64,000 nt of DNA from Dasypus novemcinctus (GCF_030445035.2 NC_080677.1:23943513-24007512), one strand, 5' to 3'. Positions 48,966 to 62,480 are shown, numbered from the stretch's first letter. Numbers and translations are program-made. Notes: generated by a model not told the origin, from the letters alone.

Positions 48966-50399
48966 GTAAAGAGAATTTTCTGTTTACTTCTTTGTCCAGA
49001 TAAGATAAAGAGAGAGTTTGTAAGGACCCTCTGCTCTCCACTCCACTCCGAAGAACCCTAGCTTTACTGCATCCTCTCTTGATTGTCTGCCTCCACCCTC
49101 CCTAAGGCCTGACAGCTGCTGCAATCCCATCTATTACGTGCTCGAGTTCTGAGGTGGTTCGAGAAAGAGTTTCTTTGCTCAAGACATTTATTCAGTCATA
49201 AAAAATAGGGCTTCCTCGTTATCAAATCTTAATCCTCTTGATGATATTAAGCTTCATCTCTGGAAGAGTGTTAACCTGCAGAGAAATGACCTCTTGATAG
49301 CCTCATGTCTTCTGAAGTGGACATATTTGCTAACATGAAGAATACAAGGGTAGTTTGGAATTTTGAAACAAGGAAATATAATTTAATTCAAGAGCATGTA
49401 ATTTTGTCCATAGGGTAAGCTTCTTGTTTTCAATAGAAGAGACATCAGGTCTCAGGGCTTTTAAGGAGACAGGTGACATTCAGCTTCCTATAACTCTCAC
49501 CTTTTTACTCAGAGTGGTTCACACAATGTGGGACCATCTATGTGACGGTTAATAACTATATTGAGATCCACAGTTTGCCCAGTATAAATGTCAAAAAAGG
49601 TGTTTTTCAAAGAGAGGATCTTTCAACCAAACTGACTGGTTTGTACTTCTGAAACATGCTGGGTAACTTTCCATCCTTACTGACAGGTTGGGAATCCTTA
49701 GCCACCAGCTCTCTGTTTTATTTTATCTTCACCTCTTTGTATGATTTCCCTATCAACTGCCACACAGTTCTTCTACACTCTTTTGTTACTGACCACACGG
49801 TCCCATGTCCTGACTGCAGCACCTCTGCCCAACCTCTTCTGACAACTCAAATTCAGGAGTAATTACTTATGTTAGCAACATGTCTGATCGTTCCCTAACC
49901 CAAACCACAGAAGATAGGGGCCTGGTAGAGAAGCAGGAACAGAGGCCGAGTGCTGGACTGAACAGTGGGATTTGAGAGGAAAAGAAAGATCATTAGAGAG
50001 CTAGACCAGTGGTTGAGGGTGTTGAGATCAGGGAACGAAAACTTTAGCTTGTGGTTAGAAATCTCTCGCAAAATGCAGAGAGAAGGCAAGTGGCTAACTT
50101 TCCCCTTAGGTGGAATGTGGTAGGGTAAACAGACACGATTAGGTGAGAATGTGGGTAACAAATGAGTCCATTTGCAAAAGCCTGCTCTCATTGATGAGTG
50201 ACCTTTTTCATTTCCTATTTATGGAGCACCAGAGGCACTGACTCAGACTGGGTGTATGCAGTTAGGATTGTAAGTGAACTTTTCCTCAGTTTTAGTCAGA
50301 TGTCAAATAAGAATGAAGACAGTGACTCAGTGGGGACAGTAGGGATGTGTTTTATAGTGCATGTCACAGCTTCCCTCTCATTTTGGAAGATGAGGATGA

Positions 50400-50985
50400 T
50401 ATAGTGGGAGACAGAAGTCATGAGCTAGAGTTCCAGCTTGGCCTTTAATTAGCCGTGTCTTTGCTGGCCAGGCTGTTCTGACAAATGCCACACAATGAGT
50501 TGGTTTAAATAACAGTAATTTATTGATTCATGGTTTTGAGGCAAGAAGTCCAAAATTAAGGTATCAATAAGGCTTGCTTTGTCCCCAAAGACTGTGGGGT
50601 TCTGGTGTTGACCTCTGGCAATCCTTGGGGCCCCTCTGCTTTCCAGTCACATAGTGATGTCCTCCCCTCTTGCTTCTGTGCATTCTGGGTCCTCTTGAAT
50701 CCAGGTTAAGACCCACCCTCATTCAGCTGAGACACAATAATAAAAAATTTCATCTGCCCAAGGTCCTATTTACATTGGGTTCTCACCAACTGGGGGCAGA
50801 TTAAGATGAAGAACATGCATTTGTTTGGGACACATGATTCAACCTACCAGGCCAAGTGACCCTGGAGAAGTCCCCTAACCTCTGAGCCTGTTTCCTCTTC
50901 TAGAAGATGGAGAAAATAACCTTGTTCACTTCAGAGGTTTATTATGAGACCTGAGTAAGATGAGTTTTATGAGAACTCTTTATAC
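50400..50985 (+). repeat. MIR SINE split by another repeat
   Basis: MIR pieces at 50400-50460 and 50853-50985 (CAAGTGACCCTGGAGAAGTC, then CTCTGAGCCTGTTTCCTCTT) are contiguous in the MIR consensus. The 392 bp between (50461-50852; CAGGCTGTTCTGACAAATGC, then AATTTATTGATTCATGG) are a different dispersed repeat like the one at 47.7 kb, so that insertion is younger than the MIR. Confidence 0.6.
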
Positions 50986-52224
50986 ATCTAAAAGTGTAAA
51001 ATCATAAGTTCCTCATCTCATTAGATGACCATTTGATCTTACAGCTTTTTTAATGTCCTCTAAGTCTACTCTTAATGAACCAGCTCTAGAGTAAAAATAA
51101 CGCTTCAGTTACACATGTGCACGTGTGCTCATGAGCTCCAAGTAGGTTCTGACTGCCCTTTAGAACGACAGATTTGATAATGCACGCAGCCACTTTTTCC
51201 ACTTACTGAATAAGCAGCCTGGTGAGGGGAAACTCACATGCACAAGAAGCTAAGTAGCTTTCAATGGTCTGAGGGCCACGAGAACACTCTTATGTGACTA
51301 GCTAAAAGTTTGCCAGACGACTTAAGTAGTGTGAAATTGGCCCAGGTTTCAGATTTCATTTCCAGGTATTTAAGTCTGAATTTTTCCTAAACAGCCTTTG
51401 GGGATGGAACAAATCAGATCAATTGATCTTTAGAGACCTAAAGAAATTAAATTAGTCTGGAGTCAGTTACTGCACTAAACCATTTAGTAATTGAATTGCT
51501 CCCTGTGACTGATTGAAAACAGCCCCAATCTGTAACAATACAGGGAGCTTTTCTTTATGAGAGATCTGAGAGAAAAACACATCTTTTTATGACATGATGA
51601 CAGAAATTGCACTTTTGTAACCTAATTGAATATGATGTTATAAATATGTGACCTTAATGATTTCTAGTTTCCTGTTTCAGATTTACAACTACTGTGTGGG
51701 ACCCCCAAACAAAAACTGCCTTTGGGATTGGCTCTGTTAGCCTTATGCCCCTAAACATTCCTGCTGTAATTGCACAAGTTTTTGGAATACTATAAAATAT
51801 ATTATGGTTTTTCTGCTCTAATTTTACTAGGCTTTGTTCTGATACTTGAATGTCTCACATACTTTGTGTATAGATTACTCTTCAGAGGTAACATCTCCCT
51901 CATTTGTAAAGGGAAACCCATCTCATTAGAAAAAGTAGAAAGTATTTTTGTTAGATGCTTGGCACACATGCCTAGTCTGGACAGCTAAGAATAAACCAAA
52001 AGCCCAAAGGGATTTCTTAAGAGAATCTAATTTGTAGTTATTTAGATCAGGGAAAGAATTATCTGCTAGTTCCATGTAATAAATAAGCTACAGACAGTCT
52101 GTCAGTTGGCCTTATTTTTCATTTTGTACATTCTGGCCCACAACAGCAGCATTTCTTCCGAGAAAGGGAAAATAACTAGGAGGGATTTTCTGTGTTTTCT
52201 TCAAAATTAAGGTTTTTTTAAATT

Positions 52225-53849
52225 AATTTTTTTATCTTTACAAAAAATAGTTCATGCTTATTGCAGAAAAATCGGAAAATACTGACTAGCAAGAAAAAGA
52301 GCACAAAAATGAAATGAAATCTCATTCAGTCAGAGATAACCACTGGCAAAACCTTGTTAAATATTCTCCCAGATACTTCTCTGTGCATGCGTGGACATTT
52401 TCTTCCTTTTAAGTTTATCGTATCACAATACTATTTTAAATAAATTTTCTTTAATGTCAGTAGATATTCCACAGTATATTTTTTCTATTAGAGAAGTTGT
52501 AAGTTTACCAAAGTATTATGCAGAAAATATAGAGTTCCCAAAATACAGAGCACATTTGATTATAGTACACTTTTTAACGGCTGCATTTTCCTTTATGTAG
52601 CATAAATTTATTCGGCCAATCCTACATATTAGTCATTTAGGTCTTCTACTTTTTGCTATTACATACGGTACCAGGAGGAAAAGATTTGTAGCCATCTCTT
52701 CACACGTAGTCTTAATTATTTCTACACATGAAAATGTGGGGTCAAAGGATATACATATTTTTAAGACGTTTTCATACATATTGCCAAATTTCCCTCAAGA
52801 GGGATTGTCCACATCATGGCCCTTTTTCTGTATCCTTGTCAGCATGATCATCATCTTTTCATTTTTGCCAATTTGATAGGTTAAAACTTACATATTCTTT
52901 TATGAATTGAACTGTTTGTCCTTAGTCCATATTTCTTTCCTTTTGGATTGTTCATCTCTTTTTCTGATTGATTTATAGATGCAATTTATATATTAAGATA
53001 ATTAGTGTCTTATTGTTCACAGATGTTGGAAAAATCATTTTACCAATTTGAAAATAAGCTTTTAATTTATGTAGTTTTTGACAAATAGAAGTTATCACCT
53101 AATCTATTGTTCTCTTTATGATTTCTATTTTAGAAACACTTTCTCCCCCTCCAAAATTATATAAATATTCAACTATGATTTCCTTTCACTTTGCTGCTTT
53201 CTAATATTGCATTTAAATCTTTAACTCAAGTGGTACTTATTTTGGTATACCTTTAAAATAGATAAGTATCTATATTTTTTAATAGTGGTCCCAATTATAT
53301 ATTTTTTATAATATATTCCTTTTCCGTTGATTTATAACACTATCTTTGTCAGATACTAAATTCTTAGGTATGCTAATTCTTACAGTCTCTTCATTATATG
53401 CCAGTACTGCATTATAATTTTTGTAAATTGATAACATACGTAAATATTTAATGGCAAAACCCAACTCTTTTTATTTGTCGTTGTTCGATAAACTTTGTCA
53501 TTTATACTTGAAGACTTTGGAGAAATTTTGTCAAGTTCTCTGAAAAAAAAAACAGCATTGGCATTTTCTTTGGACATGTATTGAATTTATTGAATTTATA
53601 CAGTAATTTGGGAAAGAAAATCCGTATCTCTAAAATGGTGAGACTCCCCTTCTAAGAATATATCATGTTCGTCTTTCCACTGAAATCTCCTTTGACTTAC
53701 TTAGAAGTTTTAGGGTTCTCAAGGTTGTAAATCCTATGTATGTCTTAGTAGGCATATACCTAGACCTACTCGCCAGAACAATAGCCACTGGCCACAGGAG
53801 CAAAGACTTGAAATGTAGCTCTTCCAAATTGAGAGGTGCTATAAATGGA

Positions 53850-53882
<33 letters not shown>

Positions 53883-54755
53883 TCCATCTCACTGGATTTT
53901 TAAGACTTAGTATAAAAACAATGTAAAAGATCTCATCAGTAGTTTAAAAACCAGATTATAGGTTGAAGTAATATTTTGGACATATTGGGTTAAATAAAAT
54001 ATACAAAAAATTAATTTCATGTGTTTCTTTTATTTTTGTATGTGGCTTATAGACTTTGAAGGGACATGTATGGTTCCCATTACCTTTCTATTGGTCAGAA
54101 CAGTGTTGGAGGGTTTGGGGGTTTGCTTTTGTAAATAGTTTAAATTCACATCTGCCTAGTTGAGTTTGTAAAAGACTATGATTTTAATTCTGTTTTTGGC
54201 ATCCTGTCGTTTTACTGAACTTAAAAAAAATGAGTTCTAGTAATTTTTCATTTTGTATTTTCAGTTTTCCTGTTAGATGGTATATCATTTGCAAAAATGA
54301 ATATTTTGTTTCTTTCTTGCTAATAGTTATATTTTTTAAAATGTCTTTTTCTTGTTTTGTTACACTGACTAAACTTTCTAGGACACTATTGAAAAATAGT
54401 GATGATAGACTTTTTCTCTTGTTTTTGGCTTAACTAGGAATGCCTCTAGTGTTTTATCATTATGTAAGATTTTTGTTGACTGTTGGTTTCAGATAGATAT
54501 TCTTTATCATATTAAAGTAATATCCTGTTAGGCCTAGATTAAGATTTTTAAAATCATGAATGACTTTTGGGTTTGTTGTAAATGCTTTTTAACACCTATT
54601 GAGGAAATTTAAATTGCTTTCCACTTTTAACTAGCGATATGAGTAATTGCAGTCTTATTGTCTCTGTTGAATAATTCTTGTAATCCTGGGATGAATTCTG
54701 CCTGGGTGCCATCTGTTTTTCTTATAATATGCTGGATTTATCTACTCATCTATAT
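52225..54755 (-). mobile_element. Old L1 LINE (ORF2 and 3' UTR), antisense
   Basis: Reading left to right, the + strand shows the reversed L1 3' region (TTTAACGGCTGCATTTTCCT, GGGGTCAAAGGATATACATA, ATATTGCCAAATTTCCCTCA) and then ORF2 (CACTATTGAAAAATAGTGAT, ATTCTTGTAATCCTGGGATG). It is heavily mutated with no intact frame. A DAS SINE lies at its right end. Confidence 0.75.
53847..53882. repeat. AAAAC-type simple repeat
   Basis: Consecutive AAAAAC and AAAAC units lie inside the old L1. Confidence 0.85.
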
Positions 54756-54761
54756 ACATTT

Positions 54762-55171
54762 TTTAAAGATTTATTTATTTATTTATTTCTCTTCCCTCCC
54801 CCAGTTGTTTTGCTCTCTGTGTCCATTTGCCGTGTGTTCTTCTGTGTCCGCTTCTATTCTTGTCAGCGGCCCAGAAATCTGTGTTTCTTCTTTTGTTGCG
54901 TCATCTTGCTGCATCAGCTCTTCGTGTGTGCGGCTCCACTCCTGGGCAGACTGGACTTTCTTTCGTGCTGGGCGGCTCTCCTTACGGGGCACACTCCTTG
55001 CGCATGGGGCTCCCCTACGTGGGGGACACCCCTGTGTGGCACGGCACTCCTTGCTTGCATCAGCACTGCGCATGGGCCAGCTCCATACAGGTCGAGGAGA
55101 CCTGGAGTTTGAACCGCAGACCTCCCATGTGGTAGGCGGATGCCCTATCCATTGGGCCAAGTCCGCTTCCC
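54762..55171 (-). mobile_element. Full-length DAS SINE, antisense
   Basis: Same structure as the copies at 12.0 and 38.4 kb: reversed A-rich tail (TTTATTTATTTATTT), BC1-like body and a tRNA-like head ending GGGCCAAGTCCGCTTCCC at 55171. Its three overlapping reading frames (up to 208 codons) are shadows of the SINE. No clear target duplication was found; the right end abuts an L2. Confidence 0.88.
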
Positions 55172-55229
55172 TCTTTTCTTTACCCTTCAAATTAAAAAAA
55201 CAAAAAAATCTTTGTTACTCCAGCAATAT

Positions 55230-56505
55230 TCTGTACTCCCGCTTGCATCATCATAGACATCTCCTGATATTTCTTTCATTATAAAAAAACCAGCTCTCTC
55301 TTGATCCTATTGGTCTCTTGTCTCTCTCTCCAACTCTATCAAACTGCCCTTTTGCCCAGTGTCCTCCTCATTGCTAAGCCCCATGGTCAATCTCAGTCCT
55401 CATCTAGCTTGACCCATCAACAGCATTTGACAAAGCTGCGCTTTCCCTCCCTCTTTCCTTACTTGGTTCCAAGCTCTCTCACTCTTCTGGGTTTTCTTAT
55501 ACTTCATTGGCCATCCTTTCTCTGTCTCCCTGGTTGGCCCCTCCTCATTTCCTCCATCTGTGAACAGGGATGGGTTCCCGGCCTTTGTCCTTGGACCTCT
55601 TCTCTTCTCAGTCTGCATCTGTTTCCTGGATGAGCTGACCCAGTTTCATGCCTGTTAGAACCATTATGTATCCTTATTACTAGGAAATCCACATCCCTGG
55701 GCCTGGCCTCTCCAGATTCAAATGGCCTCCTGGCTATTACTTTTACTTTTTCCATTCCCCTTGAGAACATCCCAGATTTAATGTATATAAAACTGACCAC
55801 CTACCCACATTCTTCCACAACTGCTTATCCCTTGGTGTTCCCATCTCAGCTGCTGACAAAGGCTCTTTCCCAGTGCTCTGGCCAAAAATCCTGGAGTCAT
55901 CCTTGACTCTTTTTTCTCTCACTTTCCACCTCCAAAGAGCCAACAAATCCTGTTAACGGCCTTCAAAATACATCCAGGAAGTCTTCTTAGCATCTCCACT
56001 GCCATCACCGGGAACTAGGCCATTATCATATCTTTCCTAGATGACCACATTAATTTCCTAATTGCCCTCTCTACCTCTTATTTGCCCTTAATCCCATTTT
56101 CAATACAGCAACCAGAATTATCTTGTCAAAAAAGGAAGTCAGATCACATCACTCTTGCTTAGAACTTTCCAATGACTCATCTCATTCAGAGGAAAATTCA
56201 AAGTCCTGACAAGGTGTGAAAGGATCTGTAGGACCTGATTCCACCACTGCCACCACACACCTGCGACCCCCATTATTTCTCTGAACTCCTCTTCTGTTTT
56301 CCCTTTTGCTCCCTGCTTCAGCCTCACTGGCCTCCTTGTTTCTCCTTGAACAAGCCAAGTCCATCCTGTAACTTTTTAGTGACTTGCCTTCTGCCTGGAA
56401 TGTGTTGCCCTGGATAACTGCATGTTCCAAGCATTTGTCATTTGCTTTTTCTTTCTCTTATATCCCCAGGACCTAGAACAGTGCCTGGACATAGTAAGCC
56501 AAGTG
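55230..56505 (+). mobile_element. Long L2 LINE 3' part, sense
   Basis: Diagnostic L2 blocks appear in order: TCCTTGGACCTCTTCTCTTC, CCTGGAGTCATCCTTGACTC, AAGGAAGTCAGATCACATCA, CACTGGCCTCCTTGTTTCTC and the terminal CCAGGACCTAGAACAGTGCC. About 1.25 kb is retained, with frames broken. Confidence 0.8.
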
Positions 56506-56604
56506 TAATAACTGATACCTCTGGTTGTGTTTCTGCTTTCTGTTTGTTACAGCTACTTGCTTTACCTTTTTTTCCCTGTCTTTTGTCATGGTATTCAAGT
56601 TTTT

Positions 56605-56830
56605 TCCCTTTTATTAATGATAATTGTGGCTAACACTCCACTTCTACTGTGTGTCAAGCTGTGTGCTATGCGCTTTACGCACTTTATATCAGCTACTCTT
56701 CCAAACAGTCCTGTGATAAAGAAATTACTGCCACCCCAATTTTATAGATGACATAACTGAAGCTTAAAGAGATTCATCCTTATTCCATATTCACATTTTG
56801 TGACAGAGCTGAGCCTCAAAACCCAGTTTA
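56605..56830 (-). repeat. MIR SINE, near full length
   Basis: ACTCCACTTCTACTGTGTGT, then a TGCTATGCGCTTTACGCACT block and ATAGATGACATAACTGAAGC are MIR on the minus strand. Confidence 0.75.
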
Positions 56831-56874
56831 GTTTGCTTGAAACCAACATCCTTTCTCTAATGTCCTTGTATTTT

Positions 56875-57205
56875 TAAAAAAACTTTGTATTGTAGTAACA
56901 TCTGTATGACTCAAAATTTTCCTATTTTAACCATATTCAAGTGTACCTTTCAGCGGTATTGATTATGTTTGTAATATTTTGCTACCATCACCAGCATTCA
57001 TTACTCCAACTTTTTTAAAATCACCTCCAACAGAAACTCTGCACCCATGAAGCAGTAACTCTTCCTCTGCCCTCACCCCTATTCCTCATTGACTTATTCT
57101 AGGTATTTCGTGTAAGCGAGATCATACAGTATTTGTCTTTTTGTTTCTGGCTTTTTTCACTCAACATGATGAATTCAAGTTTCATCCCTGTTGCAGCACT
57201 GTTGT
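56875..57205 (-). mobile_element. L1 3' UTR fragment, antisense
   Basis: TGTATTGTAGTAACATCTGT, then CCTATTTTAACCATATTCAA, CTACCATCACCAGCATTCAT and CTTTTTTCACTCAACATGAT are the same 3' UTR blocks found at 61.3-61.6 kb. Confidence 0.65.
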
Positions 57206-60165
57206 ATTTTTTAAAATAATTATTTTCTTTAAATGCTAAAATAATCTCATAGTAAAATTGGTATTTTTATGTTACTGTCAGGAATGAAAAATTACACATT
57301 TTCTTGACCTGTAAAATGTGAAATTTTTCATCTATGATCCTTCCCCTGTTCCTTCTTCACTCCATAATTTTGCTTGAAATAATCTGGAATTTAAAATCCA
57401 GATGATTATTCATGTTTATCTTTTTTTCAAAATTGTTTCCTAATGTTAATGTAAGGATCACAGACACATTAACTGCAATCACTTAAATTTAACTCCAGTT
57501 GCACTTACTTCTTTGTTTACTGCTTATTCCTTCTCCCTCTCCCCCCTCCCCTTTCCTTTCCCTACTTATTTATTTATTTATTTTTCGTTTCTAATTGGTC
57601 TGCTGTATTCAGCCCTTCTTAAACTCCTATTATACATATGTAGCATCTCCTGAATCTGTCTCCTATGTCTCTTATCTATTGTTTGATAATTTTCATCTCT
57701 TTAACTTTTTACTCTGTGGGTAAATTTTGGAAAAATTGCTTACATGGGTTTTCTAACTTGTTGATTACATTTTCTGTAGCACCCAATACTGCTTACTGTC
57801 TCTATTGAGTTATTTGAAAATGTTGTCATTTCCAGAAACATTTTCATATTTTCAGATTTTTTTTCATGGCTAGTAGCTCCTATTTGATTAATACAGAGAT
57901 TTTTAAACGTCTTATGAAAAGTTAAAAATACAAAAATTAGAGAATTAAAAATCTTTCTTCTTGCTTCTTAGAAAAACCTGTTTCAAAAAGATCATTTGTT
58001 CTGTTTAATTAGTTTTCTTCTTTTGAATCGCTGATTTTTTTGTAATGCCCAATTAGTTTTCTCAAGTTTGTCTGCAGAATGCATGTCTTTTTGTCTAGTG
58101 TTACTTTCAGGTACATACTGAAGAAGGGCAAATAATTTCTATTTATTATAATTTTGCTAGCATGGAGAGTAAATTATTTTGGTTGGGTTATCGAGTTGTT
58201 GCAGGTGAATGGAGAAAACCTTTGTAAAAGGAGTTTTAACTTTGTGTTTATTACGCTCCTTCCTCTGCCTTGGCAACTAGAAAAATTCCTCGAGGCAATG
58301 ACCTTTCTCTCTGCCCCTGACAAACCAGCCTCACTGCCTGCCCCGCTCCCCACTTCAGTCTACCAAAAACCCCGTGTGCTAGCTGGGAGTGCTGCGGTGG
58401 GCGTCACTTCTCCCAGACTTCCGCAGTGTGACAGTAGGCTTCCCATCAGCTGCTCAAAGGTCTGCCTTCATCTTTAGCCCCTCTACTCCAAGTTGGGGTT
58501 TAGGTGAAGCTCTGACAGAGGCCTCTTTGTTTACCTCTTCATCAGGTAGTTTTCCTTCCTGGTGCTTCTCTCTCTCTTGTCCTGTTTGTGGTTGAAATAT
58601 CTTGTATGTAGTTGGCAGCCTCCCTGATTTCCTGAGTTTTCCTTTTCTCTTGGTCATGTCAGTTGGGCAGGAATTACATACATAGGCTTATATCACCATA
58701 TTGGTTTGGAATTCATACCAAAAGTGGTTTGAAACTCCCTTGCACTGAAGAAAACCTTCAGACTCCTGAAATTTGGATACAAGCCCAGTAGGATCCAAGC
58801 TTTTCTGCTCAGAGATCAAAGGCACACTCTATTAGTTTAGATGAGGAAGGAGACTTCAGGAAAAGCAAGTTGCAAATCTAATATCCTGGCAATTTGAAGA
58901 AGGGTTGTCTACCTCTAGCAATGAAGCAGTGGGCATTTTCGTAGATTTGCCAAAGCGGTTCACAGTTTGTGGATAATTTCTAGGTCTTTCATAATGATTT
59001 ATGGTGCTGGAAAGAAAGTAATGTTTCGTTGTAACTCAGCTCTAGGCTGGTGTGGAGAGTTTCTGAAGCAGTAACGTGTTCATTTAGAGTTTTGTAGGGT
59101 CATTGGTGCCCTCCTCTAATTTGTTAAGTAGTTTGGAGCCGGGGTTGGCAACTACAACCTGCATCTGCAGAAATATTAACTTCAAGGAAATTGCCTACCC
59201 AGAAATATTATCTCCTTAGGATGATTTTTCCCCCTTTCTGAGTTAAAATAAAACTCTGGACTTCAGTGTTGGTGATGCTGGTTGACAAAGCTGAGGAGAT
59301 CTGATCTCTGTCAACATTTTATTTTTACTATCTTGACAATGGGGGGTTGAAGCATGCTCTGAGGGTCATTTTGCACTTGTAGCCCAATAAAATTTGAGCC
59401 AGAGTCATTCAAGCCAGAAGAACAATGACAGGGAAAGGTGACAACCTGCAGGTGCATACTTTTTAAGGGTTCCTTATAGATTTCAATTATCTGTGCTATT
59501 TTTGTCCATTTCTTTAATCTTGTGCTCATTTATTATGAATAATCGAAAATAGGCTGTGATTTTTTTTCTCCATGAGACTGCTAGAAATTTGCTATGCCTT
59601 TAGACAATAATGTAAATAGAATTTGGGGGAAAGAAGCATTAAAATGATTAACAGCTTATTGTTAAGAAATTAGAAAATAATTCTAAGTACTTACATATAT
59701 TTCTTTTTCCCAGGTTTGCATTTTAAAAGTGCAAACTAATATATTTAACATATATAAGAATATTCAAATTTCAAATAAATAAAATGTGAATCTCCATCCT
59801 TTAACATCCCCCCTCCAGAGGCAGTGACTGTTTTGTTTGAAGGACATGTGTAAGCTAAAGATAAAATCCAACTTGAGTTCATACTGATGCTCTCTATTTC
59901 AATTCAAGACTATAGGATTTTTACTTAACCTTTTGGACCTTACATCTGTGTCTCTTGCCTCTCTCGTGGAGAATATGGTTTTCAGTAAAGCTGGGAATGA
60001 CAGAACTAGAATATCCCATCATCACTCATTTGCTGTATACACACAATAAACTCAGCATATGCAAATCAACAGACCCCCAACAATATGGTAACTAAAAATA
60101 GCTAAAAGTATTAAAGTATTTTACGGTTCTTTTTGTCGTGACAGTATGTCCTACTAGGGATATAT
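57206..60165. other. Intronic stretch with nothing confidently recognised
   Basis: AT-rich, with a CT-rich part (57530-57560) and a GC-richer part (58260-58480). The latter might be an old LINE 5' or ORF1 remnant, but I cannot show it. No TBX20 exon is visible here. Confidence 0.4.
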
Positions 60166-60169
60166 AAAT

Positions 60170-60595
60170 TACCTGTTTTTTTTTTTTTATTGTGTTTGGA
60201 AACAGTTTCAAACCCAAATACTAGTGCAAGAACAGTACACAGAAGTCCTGCATCTCCTTCATCTAGAGATCCTGTTAAAGTTTTGCTAACTGCGCCTTCC
60301 AGTAACACTCTTGGTGGCAAAGCATGAGATCCAGGGTCACACATTTTTTGTGCGGCAATACTTTGAGACTGTGTAAATATCCCTTTCCTCAGCAACCTTT
60401 CACCAACTGGTTGTGATGTTTCTTGCCTGAATTATTAATATGATGTTTAGCAGATTGATTTTCTAACATCTTTGTTCCTTCTGAAGCTATTAATTGTTTT
60501 TCTATTAGAAAGAACTTTCTCTTCCTCATTCACTTATTCATTTCTATCTATAGATTCATGGGTGCTTATTTTACTTAAGGGATTATAATCCATTA
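60170..60595 (-). mobile_element. Old L1-type 3' UTR, antisense
   Basis: GGCAATACTTTGAGACTGTG, then AAATATCCCTTTCCTCAGCA and TTCTTGCCTGAATTATTAAT are old L1 3' UTR blocks. Confidence 0.6.
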
Positions 60596-61117
60596 CTGTC
60601 ATTTATTTTTTTAATTTTTATTTTAGTAACATATACAACATACAATCTCTCCCTTTAACCACACTAAGGTATATAATTAAGTAAATTATTCTGTTTTAAA
60701 GTCACTTGTAAGCTTTCCTTCCTATGTAGGTGTATCTCTAACTCAGTGACTCACCTTCAAGTTCATTTGTTTTGTTTTTATGCTTTTGTTTTATTTTTTT
60801 ATTAGGAAAGTGATAAGTATGCAGAAAATACAAAATTCTCATATACTCCCCCCCCATTATTAACACTTTGCATTAGTGTGGTACCTTTGTTATACTTGAT
60901 AAAAGAATATAATTGTATTGTTAACTCTAGTCTATCATTTACATTAGAGTGTATTTTTTCCACTTTCCATTTTATTATTAGCATCTTGCTTTAAAGAGGT
61001 ATATTGGTTATGATTCATGAAAGAACATTTTATTTTTATAATTATACTTTTAACTATAGTCCATAGTTTACAATAGGACTCACTGTTTTCTACAGTCCTA
61101 TGTTTTTTCTTTTAATT

Positions 61118-61289
61118 CCCTCCCCACCCCAAGATGGCTCTGTCATCTGTCTGCTCATTGTCTGCTCACTGTCTCTGCTCATTATCTGCTCGATGTCTGC
61201 TCATCTTCTTTAGGAGGCACCAGGAACTGAACCCAGGACCTCCCATGTGGGAGGTGGGCACCCAACTATTAGAGCCACATCGGTTCCCC
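61118..61289 (-). mobile_element. tRNA-derived SINE nested in L1, antisense
   Basis: GGAACTGAACCCAGGACCTC-type reversed tRNA head plus CTGCTCA-rich repeats. A perfect 9-bp duplication CTTTTAATT flanks it (61109-61117 and 61290-61298), so it inserted into the L1 3' UTR. Confidence 0.8.
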
Positions 61290-62150
61290 CTTTTAATTTT
61301 TATTCTAGAAACATGTATCACCTAAAATTTCCCCTTTTAACCACTTTCATATATATAATTCAGTGGTGTTAATACATTCACAATGTTTTACTAATATCAC
61401 TGCTGTCCCTTTCCAAAACTTTACAATCTGTAAGAAATTTTGTACAATTTAAGCATTATCTCCCCATTCCCTACTTCCAACTGAGCCCCTGATAACCTGT
61501 ATTGTCGATTCTGACTCTATAAGATTGCTTATTCTAATTATTCATATCAGTGAATATGATATAATATTGGTTCTTTTGTGTCTGACTTCACTGAACATGT
61601 TGATTTCACTCAGCATGATGTATTCAAGGCTCAACCATATTGTTTCATGAGTCTGGACTTCATTCCTTTTTATAGCTAAGTAATATTCCATTGTATGTAT
61701 ATGCCTTATTTCTTTATTCATTCATTGGTTGATGAACACTTGAGTTGCTTCCATCTTTTGGCAACTGTGAATAATGCTACTGTGAACATCAGTGTGCAAA
61801 TATCTGTTTAAGTCCCTTCTTTCAGTTTTTTTTGGTATATACTTAGTAGTGGTATTGCTAGGTCTTATGGTAATTCTATACTTAGCTTTCTGCCAAACGT
61901 CTTCCACAGGGACTGCACCATTTTACATTCCCACAAAGAATGAATGAGCGTTCCTATTTCTCTACATCCACAACACTTGTAATATCTCTTTTTAATAGTA
62001 AACATTCTAGTGGGTATGACATGATATCTCATTATGGTTTTGATTTGCATTTCCCTAGTAGCTAGTGATGTTGAGCATCTTTTCATGTGCTTGTTAGCCT
62101 TTTGTATATCCTCTTTGGAGAAATGTCTATTCAGGTTTTTCACCCCCCCT

Positions 62151-62480
62151 TTTTTTTTTTTTTTGCTACTTAAAGCATTTTTAATACATTCATAAGTCAG
62201 TGAAAACATTACACTAGATTCAGGATTAAAAGGATGTAGTCCCTGATGAAGATTTCAAAGCCAAACTTTTCACCTCAACCTTAATTTAAGAATACTTTAT
62301 TGCTGAAGATGCTGACCATCATCGGAGCCTTCACTGAGACGTGATCTTTTTGCTGCTGGAAAATCTTGCCTCGATGTTGATGGCTGCTGATTGATCAGGG
62401 TGATGGTTGCTGAAGTCTAGGGTGGCTGTGGCAATTTGCAGACATAGCTAGCCAACCAGGGTCCCACAGCCCAGAGCCTG
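62151..62480 (-). pseudogene. Polyadenylated retrocopy containing a Tigger-type transposon tail, nested in L1
   Basis: On the minus strand this ends in a poly-A (poly-T at 62151-62164) about 15 nt after an ATTAAA polyadenylation signal (TTTAAT at 62180-62185). The middle (about 62279-62438) matches the 3' coding end of a Tigger1-type pogo transposon: on the minus strand TTGCCACAGCCACCC, then CATCAACATCGAGGCAAGA and CAGCAATAAAGTATTC. The sequence on both sides is not Tigger. It interrupts L1 ORF2, which resumes at about 62481. I infer a reverse-transcribed host or non-coding RNA with an exonised Tigger piece. The source gene is not identified. Confidence 0.55.

Noticed and set aside
54658-55284. 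208-codon + strand frame and overlapping frames
   Set aside because: They translate an antisense DAS SINE plus flanking L1 and L2 sequence. The same peptide pattern appears in the SINE at 12 kb.
58154-58477. 107-codon + strand frame in intron 6, considered as a TBX20 C-terminal exon
   Set aside because: It shows no similarity to the TBX20 C-terminus and no suitable phase-matched acceptor.
61865-62209. 114-codon minus-strand frame
   Set aside because: This is a remnant of L1 ORF2 C-terminus fused by chance to the retrocopy tail, not a host gene.
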